64,000 bases of DNA from Rhynchosporium graminicola. Taxonomy: Eukaryota; Ascomycota; Leotiomycetes; Helotiales; Ploettnerulaceae. The position numbers and the translations under genes were made by a program. The notes under the pieces were generated by a model. It saw nothing but the letters and a program-made list of their open reading frames with translations. It did not search any database and had not been told where the DNA came from. This document shows, piece after piece, positions 1-10,300 of this stretch (the stretch's first letter is position 1; each line of letters opens with the position of its first letter). The DNA is taken from contig FJUW01000037.1 of the NCBI GenBank assembly GCA_900074885.1, positions 496,001 to 560,000 of the forward strand, given 5' to 3'.

Positions 1-191
1 GCATCCACTACCATAAAAATCACCCTGTCGAACGGAGCCTCAGGGGGTGGCCCATATTCCAAAGTTTCGTATTGTGCCAATCCAGGCAGGAAGGGCTTGT
101 ATGGAAAGAAGCCACTGGCGAAGATTGATATAGCGATCGGTACGAGGATATTTGCAGCAAGCAAGAGCAGAGTAGACGTTCGAGAGGCCAT
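1..191 (-). CDS. LAS21: GPI ethanolamine-phosphate transferase 2, N-terminal fragment
   Basis: Only the first 63 codons are in the window; the gene continues off the left edge. The frame opens at an ATG at 189-191 and shows a hydrophobic signal-anchor (residues about 6-26, rich in Leu, Ala and Ile). The family hallmark FFPYKPFLPG follows, then FDRVIFMVVDA, the start of the alkaline-phosphatase-like catalytic domain whose Asp is a metal ligand in this family. Known role of LAS21/GPI7: an ER membrane enzyme that adds ethanolamine phosphate to the second mannose of the GPI anchor. A related subunit such as GPI13 is possible, but the FFPYKPFLPG spacing fits LAS21 best. No intron is seen in the visible part. 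It lies on the same strand as the DUF2423 gene to its right, 559 bp away. Confidence 0.85.
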   Translation of the reverse strand, partial: MASRTSTLLLLAANILVPIAISIFASGFFPYKPFLPGLAQYETLEYGPPPEAPFDRVIFMVVD

Positions 192-750
192 CTTGCTGGG
201 AGAGACCAGCTCCTCCGGAAGCATCAGCAAATTAGAGAGGCCAGTTCACGCAATTTCGAATTCTCGTACAAACCAAATCTTGCCATCGCTGTATGCGGGG
301 TGTCAGGCTTCGAGCTCAAGTTGCCAAAACGCGGTTTCTTGGAAAATGCCATCAGGATGTGCGATTGAAGCTTGATCTGGCCTGGCCCGGGGAGTAAGTC
401 TCCGATGAAGAGTGTGCAGTGAGTGCTTATCGATATGACCCACTATAAAGATACTTATAAAAGTCCAACCCGCCGGAGGCTCGAATGGCTCGAGCATGGA
501 CTTTGCTTAAGCCGAATGAAGTCTCCAGATGGAGATAGATAATCAGATAATCGAGAGGCAGAAGACGTCGCTTTGCAGTCATAGTGGAATGCATAAGGGG
601 GTTTATAAGCGTGAAAGTAGAACGATAGTCAACATCTCGCAAGAAGGGCACGATGCGCCATGTACCCCTTTCAAATGACACCAAAACTCCCCCACCAAAT
701 CACAATAACGCCGTCGTATGAATGATTTGCCCTTTTTGACTTCTTTTGTC
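192..750. other. intergenic region upstream of LAS21
   Basis: It holds the presumed promoter and 5' leader of the LAS21 gene and the 3' untranslated part of the DUF2423 gene. Short open frames exist here but resemble nothing recognisable and have no splice logic. No RNA gene or repeat was seen. Confidence 0.6.
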
Positions 751-1252
751 TCACTTCTTGCCCTTCTTCTGCTTCTTGCTGACCTTACTCCTCTCATTGT
801 ACTTGGGGAACACAATTGCAGATCGGCGCTTGCTCACACGCCTCTTGATTTCTCCCTTCCCAGACTTCGAGTTGACCTTCGCAGAATTGCCATCGACTTC
901 CATAGCTGTGATTGAAAGATTAGAGCTGAAGGATAGCCAGGAATGTGCGTCAAGAGGATCGTACCTTCTGTCTGCTTGGACTCTACTGCTACTGGAACTG
1001 CTTTCTCTTCTGGCGCAACTGATTTGCATTAGTCGCATAGGCGGGAATGTTCTCGGAGAATCTCCTACCATCTTCTTCTTCTACTTCTTCTTCCTCCATC
1101 TCTACATCCTTCTTTGTTTTCGGCTGCGCAGCTAAAGCCATAAGTTTCGCGGAGAGTCTGGCTGTACGATCCGTTTCCACCGGCCCAAAAACTCTGCTCT
1201 TCAACTTGGCATTATTCGCCTTCTTCGTGGATGCTCTTGAACCTTTCGCCAT
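751..1252 (-). CDS. UPF0642/DUF2423 small basic protein (yeast YBL028C-like)
   Basis: Three exons: 1069-1252, 965-1018 and 751-905, giving 130 residues. The introns are 50 and 59 bp with GT..AG ends; intron 1 carries a CTAAT branch-like site. The N terminus MAKGSRASTKKANNAKLK is the DUF2423 signature, followed by RVFGPVE and RLSAKL. The middle is an acidic run (residues about 50-61). The C terminus is strongly basic, with RRVSKRRSAIVFP and a lysine-rich tail that looks like a nuclear or nucleolar signal. Yeast YBL028C is a nucleolar protein associated with ribosome biogenesis; that role is transferred by family only. The reading frame is open only if both introns are removed, which supports the model. 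It is divergent from the SUMO ligase gene, with 559 bp between the start codons. Confidence 0.85.
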
Positions 1253-1811
1253 TGCTTCAACTGGTGAGATACGTGAAATGGGTGGGGATTTTGAAACAAT
1301 GAATGTGGAAATGCAGTAACTGTCGTAGGAAGCTGAACCTTTGGTGAAATCGTATCTTCAGAAGCGCCTCTCTACAAGGCCCCAAATGCCGGCGGCTTCT
1401 ACAGGGCCAGCTCACATATTTTCTCGAGCATAGTGCGGCCGCATTTTAGCGCCAATTCGGACTGGAACTTTGGAAGGCCAGCCAAACCCAAGCCCAGCGT
1501 AGGTCGAAGGCGAGTCGAGGCATGAAGTGAGACTTGACTTCACTTGTCTTCACTTCACTTTACTTGTCCCTTCTACCGTGAATGGTGAAGCGCCCCCTTC
1601 CCTCTTAGAAAGGCCGGCCTCTTATTTCACCAACAAAAGGTCGGACAAAGATCAGGAATTAGAATTGTCTATCTGCGTCTCAATCTCGCCTCACCTCTCC
1701 TCACCACACCTTGAATCCTCCAGCAAATCCTCTCGACCTCAGCCCTCGATTCGTATCACATCCATGCATTCTCTGCCTTGGCGCTCATCATCCAACACCA
1801 GATAGAAGAGA
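1253..1811. other. divergent promoter region
   Basis: This 559 bp spacer lies between two outward-reading genes and should hold both promoters. At about 1529-1567 there is a run of imperfect ACTTGACTTC/ACTTCACTT repeats. A pyrimidine-rich tract precedes the plus-strand start at 1812. No clear TATA box was seen. Confidence 0.55.
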
Positions 1812-3849
1812 ATGGCCTCTATGGGGGCCGGATACCTCGACGTGGAACCCCTCGTTCGACAAGTCAAATACGGCGGATACGTCAATAAACTTCTCCAGAA
1901 TATCTGCGCAAGTGAAGGACTCAGCAAACTCGGCGTGAAGGCCGATCTCCAGCAGCGCATTATTGACAGTGAGTGGGTTTCAACGTTCTTTCCCATAGCC
2001 TCGCCTCCACCAGAAGGGCTACCTCTTTCCACCCAACCCAACCCAACCCAGCCCAAGCCTCGATATACCACTTCAATACCTCACCACCATGTCAACTCCA
2101 GACTGACTCTGGTACCTAGAACTCCAACATTACGTGAAGACGAAGAACACCCCAGCATATCAGCGACTGAAGTCAATGATAGAGCATCCGAGCACTATAC
2201 TACCGCAGGCTGGCATGGCGAGCGCCTCGTCTTCTGTCGCCGGCACTCCTGTTCCCCCAAGCCCATATCTAGGACTGAACGGCCCATATAACACGGGAGG
2301 AGGAGCGAGTGGTTTCCGTCCACTTGGACACCCGAGTACGTCAATCCTATCGTAGTGCTCTACCTAAGTGCTGACAGTCTATCAGGAATCGAATTCAAGT
2401 CCAGTCCCTACTTCGATATTCAGGAGCAGATTGGCAACCCATCAGCATGTGAAGGTATGTCGTATGGATGTTGGGGATCCGCCTTTGGGGAAAGTGCTAA
2501 CTTCACCCAGTAATGACTCAGCATCGACACACGGTCAAAATGATTATCCGACCCCAAGATTACCCTATCCTCTCTAAAGCATCCAGTGACGAGACTCTGA
2601 GGGTGATGGTATTTTGTGCCGGCGAAACCGCTGGACGACAAGACATATCATTCCCCCATCAGTCTGAGATTAAGGTCAATGGAGGGGAGGTCAAGGCCAA
2701 TCTTCGGGGACTAAAAAATAAGCCAGGCTCTACAAGACCTGTTGACATCACCAAGGAACTTCGTTTCAACCCCCAAGCATACAGTAACTCAGTTGAAATG
2801 ACTTATGCTTTGACTAACAAGGTCGGTCGTGGCCTTTCTCAAGTTAGCTTACTCAACCCCCAATCTTTACCTCTTATACCCCGTTACTACTTACCCTATG
2901 CGCCATAATTCATATTGTCAGTGCTGACACTTTTTGCAGAAATTCTACCTAATCATCTACGTTGTCAAGGCCGTACTTGTCGCAGATTTGGTGCAGAAGC
3001 TTTCGACTGGCAAGAGAATATCCGAAGCAGCAGTGCTCGAAGACAGTAAGTGCCCTGCGAATTTTGATATTCCTTGGTCTGACAAGTCCGTAGTGCGTAG
3101 TAAAGCTCGAGACACTGATATTGTGGCAACTGCTTCGGCCCTTTCCTTGAAATGCCCACTCTCCACATTAAGAATTGACTTACCATGTCGATCGATAGCA
3201 TGCCGACATAACCAATGCTTCGACGCCACATCCTACTTACAACTTCAGGAGCAGGGTCCCACATGGCTTTGCCCGATCTGCAATAATCCTGCTCCCTTCG
3301 AACATTTGGCAGTTGATGAGTAAGCCAAGACCTCTCTTTCCGTCAATTAAGCCTACTAATTCCCAAAGGTACGTCCAAAATATTCTGAAGCAGACCTCAA
3401 AGTCAATCGATCAAGTCATCATTCAGCCAGATGGAAAGTGGGAGTTGAATGCAAGGAAGAAGGACAATCCACAGCCCTCTCGACCCAGCGACGGTGTCGC
3501 GAGCGATTCTGACGATGATTTGGTTGAGATTACTAAGTCAGGCGACAATGTACGGATGGGAACGCCTCGTGTAGCCCCTAGCTTGCCGACAAATGGAACG
3601 CCGTCACACCAGTCTCGAGAACAATCGAGCTCATCATCTGTTCCCGCCCGAGATTCGCTGGGTTCAACCAGTGGAAAGCGCCCAATTTCAGCTGTGATCG
3701 ACCTAACGTCAAGTGGGGATGAAGAAGATGAGCCCATCGCCCGGCAGCCGAAGAGACAATTCACCGGCAATGGCTATGGAGCTCCTTCAGCCAGCACACC
3801 AGTCTACCGACCTCCTCCACCTCCAAGCCTTACATATCCATCACGATGA
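1812..3849 (+). CDS. SIZ1: SIZ/PIAS-type SUMO E3 ligase
   Basis: Seven exons: 1812-1968, 2120-2335, 2386-2454, 2511-2821, 2940-3045, 3094-3319 and 3369-3849, giving 521 residues. All phases agree. The domains are, in order: a SAP-like DNA-binding segment (about 18-52); a PINIT domain (about 126-285, with SSPYFDIQEQIG near its start and KFYLIIYVVK near its end); an SP-RING (about 305-350, with CPLS, CRH..CFD and WLCPIC supplying the zinc ligands); and a C-terminal disordered tail with a SUMO-interacting motif AVIDLTSSGDEEDE near 470-483. The family moves SUMO from Ubc9 to nuclear substrates, with SAP, PINIT and SP-RING choosing target and E2. Intron 4 has a weaker donor (GTCGGT) but its phase fits. 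The protein is shorter than yeast Siz1 and closer in size to fission-yeast Pli1. Its 3' end converges on the peptidase gene. Confidence 0.93.
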
Positions 3850-4753
3850 ACTTGCATATTCATTGTTTTTTCTTCCTCTTGCATACTTCGCTTTATTTGT
3901 AAGATGATTTTCACGATTCCCAGGGACTATAGCGGGCTTTTGGGCGTTACGGTGGGAAGGGGCGGCATTCGAGGAGTCAACAGGACAGGCGTCCAAATAG
4001 GCGTTGCCAGACGGCCATCGCGTCTTGCCCTCAGGGATGAGGGATAGGACGAATGGTATTATGCAGTCAGCCATCTCTCGACTGAAAAAGAAAATGACAT
4101 TGCAAGAGAAGATCATGATGCTCGAGTCTCCCTGGGGACTTGAACTCGCAGATCTGTTCCTAGCTGGATTCAATATGCCCTGCGGGGCTGCAGCAGTGCC
4201 TCAAATCAACGAAATCACAAGAAGGCTGCATTCTGTATGTTTGTGAAACGTTATATGCAATCGTGACTGCTTTTTGGAGAGATCTCAGTGTTGCGGCACT
4301 CGATGACAATCCTTGATATCATGAACTCCAGGGCAAAAGTACTATGCGATCATTGATATCCAGGTGTGAGTTTTTCTTTCTTCCACACATAATCTCTATC
4401 ACTGAACCCTCCAAAATTGAAAGCAAGCTAGCGTAAAAATCAACAAAGCGGTCGCTTAGGTCACGTCCATGAATTGTTGACTTCTTCGCCTGCAGTCGGT
4501 GGTGATTGAATTCCTTCACTTTTGAACGCACTACAGATGTCATTCCGTACGGTACTACTATATCTTACGATAAATTTCGATAGCACTCAAGATTACTGCG
4601 GTCGCTCTTAAAATATAGCTAGCCATTGATAGACAAAGGGAAGTCCTTAAAGATAAAATTAGTCCAAACACCCTACTTGATCCAGCCAGTCCAAAGTAGC
4701 CTGCCAAACGGAAAGCTTTTCGACTAGAAGCGGGAGTATATCGAGCTTCCAAT
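3850..4753. other. intergenic region between convergent genes
   Basis: This spacer receives the 3' ends of the SUMO ligase and the S53 peptidase. Frames of about 80-110 codons on either strand (3841-4173 minus, 4004-4246 plus) show no recognisable domain. An AT-rich part at about 4550-4700 has no obvious repeat. Confidence 0.5.
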
Positions 4754-7370
4754 TCACGACAATCCCATAAAGTACTCCAGCATCTTTTTATAGTTCGGTG
4801 TTCCTAAACCCTAGCATTAGTACACCATCTCCAAATGATACACAACATCACCACAACAATAGGAAACAAAGAAAGACACTCACCTAATCCAGTAACCGGA
4901 TCCCAGCCTTCAACTGCACTAAACCCCTCCGTCCCACATCCAGGATTCGTCCCATTCCTAATATCATTCAGCATACTGGGATTAGCATACAGCGCCGGGT
5001 TCAAGAACCCAAGCACGCTTTTCCCGGCATTGAGACGCTTTTCGTTGATTCGGTTGATGAGAGAGGCGAAGATGGGCGCAGAGGCAGATGTACCGCCGGC
5101 TCGGGCGAAATCGTCGCCGGAATAGACGGGGATGTTGTCGCCGTTTGCTGAGACGTCTGGGATACTGGTGAGGTGGAAAGAATGGGTTAGCTTTTGTTTG
5201 GATTTACTTGGAAAGGAGGTCAATGAGTCCGCTTGAGACATGGGATGAGAGCTTTGGCGACGCACCCTCTACCAAGCCTGTTGTAAATTCCACCCCCTGT
5301 GTCGAAATTCTCTTTCCCATCATACGATTTATGAGCCGGCGCATGCTTCTCGAAATATGACTGCAGAGCATTTTTTTGATAATCAGGTGCAGGATAGAAG
5401 TTACTGAATCCACCGCCAGACGAGTAGGCTGTACTGTATGGTGCGTCTTTGAGGTCATTGCACGCGCTTTCTGGTTCTGGATCCCAGACAGTGTGGCCCG
5501 GATAGACTTTAGTTGCGCCGACGTTCGTGATATAAGGACAGCTGAGGTGAGACTCATATTAGCGGGATATTGGTTGGTGGTTGAAAGGCTGTGTGAGTGA
5601 GGGTAAGGATGTGGCAACTCACTTGTTGGGCCATGTTGGATTAAAGACTGTTGCTTCAGAACCGAGACAGCCGCTTGGGTCAGATCGAGATGTTGGCCCT
5701 GCTACTCCTGAGTCGCCGGATGACCAGATGAGAGATACGCCTTGGAGACCAAGTTTCATGAATCTGTAACCATGTAAGCGGATGTAACAAGTATTAGTCC
5801 CTGCAGACGTACTCGTCACATTGCCTTCTTTGATAGTACTCAGGTACGTCTGCTTCCTGACCACCATAGGAGACAGATATCACATTTGCCGGCTATCCTG
5901 TCAGATGAGGGGTGCGTGAGAATGGGGAGATGGTACCTTGTAGACACCACACATCAGCTGTCCTTGGTATCCACTCTTGACAAAGGTGTTGGGGTAGATG
6001 GGGTCGAGGTCCGCTACAAAACATCAGTTCTATCTCCATTAGACCATCATAGATTGCACTTACGATCATTACCTGTTTGTCCAAAAGCCGAGTATGTGCA
6101 ATAAGACTAGAAGTATGAGCTCATCCTTCTTTTTACCACGGATAAACGAGGTCTTACACCATCCAAAGCATCGAGGAAAGTATTGAACTAGGTTATCAGG
6201 TCAGCAACAAATATTGACACAGTAGAGGAGCAGCTCACACCACCACCAACATAAGCAAAGGTACTCCAATACCAATCATCAGTCTGATACAGCGTTATAT
6301 TCTGCGGCCAGATCAACGGATATGCCAACTCCAGATCCAGCGCCGATTCACCGCCTCCAGCAGAAGCTTGTTGTTCCGGAGCCTCGCCACCGTCTATAGA
6401 AGCCAGATTCGGATGCGTACCTTGCGGGATATAGCGTGTGAAATTGGCGAAGAAGCTATTGATATCCTGTTGTGCGTATGCGTCGCCGGATTCAAAAATT
6501 CCGAGAGCGTTATCAGTGCGTGGTGTGTTGTTGAAGTATTCGGGTTTTGAAGGAACAGAGTAGAGGGCCCGGATACAGCCAGGTGTTATCCAGCGGTCGC
6601 AACGGGAGAGTTCGCCTGCGGCTGTGGCTGGGAAACCTTCGTTTTTGTCGATTTTGATGCTGTGACTAGGCTGGCCATTGATAGTTCGGGAGGAGAGATA
6701 TCGTTTCTTGGGGGCGAAGAGCTTGACTCCTGGAGTGATGTAGTCAATGTGGTCTTGGATGTTTTTTGGCAAATGGTAACTTAAACATGAATTAGTCGAG
6801 AATCAACACTTCACCGTAATCTCGTACAGGATACGGTCTTACCTTTCACAAGCTGCAGTCATGTGGCCTTCAGATTCATGCTCATAGATATGGTACTTTG
6901 TGTGCAATAAACCTTCAGCTTCTTCAGTAGTAGCATCAAAAGCGAGCCATCCTCGATTATCAGAATGGATGATTCGCTTAGCATCGACGCCGGAATCAGT
7001 CAGCCATTCAGTCACTGCATCAACAGTCTTCTGCTCAGGTGCAAATTTCTGGATGACCTCCTCAGAAGTCCAGTGCTTGCCGTACATAGGGGAGTCTGGA
7101 TGGGATCTCGATCACAGTTAGTCCGGTAAGTCGTGTCAGGAAGGATTTTGCTTACATGTCCAGAAGGTAGTCATGACCATTCTCTAAATTCTGCTGCTTT
7201 AGTCCAATTCTCACCGGGAGAATGGCAGAAGGTGATATCTTCCCGCGTCTGACCCATTGATGATAATTCGTAGAGTCTCTTTTTTCATGAAGTACGTGAG
7301 ATTTGGGTACTGCGACGGATTGAGCAATGGCAGCGAAGCCAATGGCAAGTACGAGGACCGAGAAACGCAT
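4754..7370 (-). CDS. secreted S53 sedolisin, tripeptidyl-peptidase type
   Basis: Eleven exons give 665 residues: 7156-7370, 6843-7106, 6239-6779, 6158-6187, 6064-6106, 5937-6013, 5813-5892, 5623-5763, 5266-5541, 4884-5164 and 4754-4803. Introns are 44-101 bp. The ATG at 7370 was chosen over one 12 codons upstream because it starts a clean signal peptide (MRFSVLVLAIGFAAIAQS). A pro-domain follows (YGKHW, then FDATTEEAEGLLHTKYH). The catalytic residues of the family are present: Glu304 and Asp308 in GGESALDLELAYP, the oxyanion Asp434 in SSGDSGV, and nucleophile Ser582 in GGTSASAP. Asp623 and Asp644 (GWDPVTGLG) fit the calcium site. Known role: acid-active extracellular peptidase that removes tripeptides from protein N termini. 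Several Asn-X-Ser/Thr sites fit secretion. Exact subtype (tripeptidyl versus endo-acting) cannot be told from sequence alone. Confidence 0.93.
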
Positions 7371-8841
7371 AGTGACTACTGAAGATGTCCGAAGTACTTG
7401 AAACAAGGCTTGAATTTAATGGAGAGGAAGATGACTTGATGAAGTGTGAGAAGAGCAAACTTTTGGTATTGCACGGAAGGCTGCATAGGATCGCGGCCCG
7501 TCGCTGGATCTCGTGCTGGTGTTTGGACGACATTGTGTAGAAGAGATCTTCGATTGTCAGCTACTTTGGATCATGCCAAGGTGAATTTGTTTGCTTCTGT
7601 TCGAATTCAGCAGCTTGGCTGATATACCCGGGAGTATTGTACGGAAGAAAGGTACAGCTGTTCCACCTGATCTCAGCTTTCGATATCGACCCAGGCACAT
7701 AACAGGTACAGCGGATGTGATCTTTACATCGAACTCCCCCGTGTTCACAGCGGTGCTCGGTCGTGCAAAATAGAGGAAATTTTGATCCTCCTCTCCAAGC
7801 CATTCAATGGCAATTGGTGTATGCTGTAGTAACCTGTTAAAGACATGATAGCACAGGACTTATCATCAGTGCTTGCACTTACCTCATTCTGTATCGTCAG
7901 GATTTATTGGGAGAAGGATCTTCTAGAGAGACGTTTCAGGTGAGTAGGACACGGCACATGTTACGAGTGCTCACCATGCCGGAAGGCGATACGTTTGTGA
8001 AGTACAGCTAATGTGGCCGAGGGAGGCGCCGCTGACGTTCTAGTATGACAAGTAACGGCCTTAGCTGTCCTGTTGCACAAGCCTAATGCTGCCAGCCACA
8101 TGGTATGTGACAAGAAGGCAGACTGAGACTTTGTGGAGAGCAAAGAAACTACAGGGAGTGCCGCCGTTGGGTGAGGGATATCATGAGAATTTGGGAGGAT
8201 CCGGGTACTAACGTGTATTGCTAGGCTTTATGAGGATTTGCCTATGTCAGAGCTTCAGATTCATAGATGTGAATAGATGTGACTAACCGTTATCTGGACT
8301 CGTTTGTGGGACATGCTGCAGCGACGTTCCAGAAAAGTTTGGCCGCAACGATTGGTCTGGACCCGAGTTCTCACTCTCAGTCTACCTCCAAATGCTAAGA
8401 TTCAAAACGGATCATGCTGTTTTCCGGAAAAGGGGACCGATGAGGCCCCAAGATATCCGGCACAGTCAATTACCTTTTGTACGTTTCTCAGGTTTGAAAA
8501 ACATCCATCCGTTCAATAATAAGAAGCCGAGACGACTAATCCTGCTCTCAAGTACGACCACGAACACCCAATCACATCGAGGATGATTTCCCCTTTTAAA
8601 TTCCCTGATACCTTCCCAAAGCCTCAGCTCCTCAACTGAACATACAAAGGATGAATTGCAAAAATTCCATACATATAGGGTATCTATGAACCAGGCATAC
8701 TGTAAGCAGGTCGTCATAATTGGCCAAAATACAAAACACAGATACTGAGATTAACAATCTTGACACAAGAGTCAATCTTTCTTACAAACCAACGCCTGGC
8801 TAAACCCCTCTGTAATCTTCATTTCTGATCCTATGTCAGCC
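7371..8841. other. intergenic region between the peptidase and the methyltransferase
   Basis: It holds the peptidase promoter (right of 7370) and the 3' untranslated region of the methyltransferase (left of 8842). Frames at 7557-7803 minus and 8304-8519 plus are short, without motifs and without convincing introns. No RNA gene was recognised. Confidence 0.5.
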
Positions 8842-10300
8842 TTAACGCAATGGCACTGTCTCCCCCTTCGAGTAGTCATTCGGCACAGTCCGCATACTAT
8901 CTCCCATAGCATTCTCATCTTCTGGCAGCTCAAGCTCTCCACCGCCTGGTTTCCTTGCAACGAGAACTTGGACATCCATACTGAGCCCCTTCGATTTTTG
9001 CGGGTCTTGTATCAAAGCCCTGAGCGATCTCGACACGTCTTTACAGAGCGCTCTCACGGCTTCGGGTTGCATTTCAAGTTGCTCGGTGAATAGTCTGAGA
9101 CTTATCGCCTCGATCCCGTCTCGCAGTACACGATGAAAATGAGCGCTTGTTTTGCTCTCTTTGCTATCGCTTGGCCATGATCCTAGCGGTATCTTCTTGG
9201 TAGTGACGGAGATATCGGTAAAACCTGCAGCAGCTAGGACTGACGTCTCGAGATGATCGGTGGATATGTGTCTTCCGGCTTTCTTTGCTGCCTCGGAAAC
9301 AGTCTTAAACCATCGACAAGCCCGAGGATCGTGCAGGAATAATGTTGAAAGTTGAGATACATACGAATCTATTACTTCTATGTAACCGCCTGGCTTGATA
9401 GTTCTAAATGCTTCTCGGTAAATATGGCTCCAGTCTCTAAATGCACCAGCCATATTCCGCAAGTGGACAACTGTGGAGAAACTCGGAGTTAGTGTTTTCT
9501 AGCCGGAAAGCTTCAGGAGTAGAATCCGCGAGGCAAGTGTAGGTGCTTTGATTCGGGAGAAGGCCAGGGGCCTTTGGTCATGCTCAGATGCGCTCAAAAG
9601 GGAAGAATGAATTCGGAGGATACCTACGATTGAAAGTGTCTTCTGGCCATGTCCATCCACCTTCATATTCTGCGTCGTCAATTTCAAAATTCACATTACT
9701 CGGTACAGAGGTTGGCTGTATCTTGGCGATATCAGTTCCAATGCAATTGGTGTTTGGATACATCTCCGCCATTGCTATCGTCCAATCTCCCGTGCCAGTG
9801 CCGATATCCAAGATCTTGGTTGGGTTTCGTAAAGGGGCCAATGTCAGGTGGCCATCAAGAATGTCAAGCAGAACGCTATTCAGCAGCTGCATTCTTCCTT
9901 GCTCCGCGTCATCGTTGGGCATGTTGTAATTCTCGCAGTAGCGTCTGTCATGCAATGTAACATATTCAACATCTGTATCGTAAAGGGATTGAGTAGAGTT
10001 TCTATATACCGTGATCAATGAGTTGAAAATGGAAGTGTGGCGTAGAGATGAATGTGCTTACAATGTGTCGCTTTCTGACAGAGGCTGATGGTACAAGGTC
10101 CTCGCACCGCCTCGAGAGCGAAAGTGACACAAATCTTCCAAGCTCTCATCACCGTGCGCATCCATATCGCTATCAATCTCAATGTCATCGAGGAGCAGAG
10201 GCTCCTCTGCTTCTCGAGTTGGTGAGTAGTGATCCGAGGAGTGATCTGAGGAGTGATCTGGGGCGGTAACACGGCCTTGCCCACGGTTCATCGGAACCAT
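8842..10300 (-). CDS. LaeA-like SAM-dependent methyltransferase
   Basis: Three exons: 10062-10300, 9628-10001 and 8842-9470, giving 413 residues; introns are 60 and 157 bp. The N-terminal part (1-79) is polar and variable, with a DHSSDHSSDHYS run encoded by a short tandem repeat. The class I methyltransferase fold starts near residue 120. Motif I is ILDIGTGTGDW (143-153). The acidic loop is GTDIAKIQP, and NVNFEIDDAE precedes the catalytic core, as in fungal LaeA-type proteins. After the second intron comes HLRNMAGAFRDW, then IKPGGYIEV. LaeA is a nuclear regulator of secondary metabolism, but many paralogues have small-molecule or unknown targets, so the substrate is open. The first ATG of the exon frame is at 10300. 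No biosynthetic gene cluster is visible around it. Confidence 0.88.
10213..10262 (+). repeat. short tandem repeat inside the methyltransferase gene
   Basis: A unit close to GATCCGAGGAGT is repeated about three times in imperfect form. On the minus strand it encodes Asp-His-Ser-Ser units in the variable N-terminal part of the methyltransferase. Copy number may vary among strains. Confidence 0.6.

Noticed and set aside
3841..4246. Open frames of 80-110 codons on both strands after the SUMO ligase gene
   Set aside because: No motif, no supporting splice sites, and they lie where two 3' untranslated regions converge.
7557..8519. Short open frames between the peptidase and methyltransferase
   Set aside because: They show no domain, no signal and no intron structure, and overlap each other on both strands.
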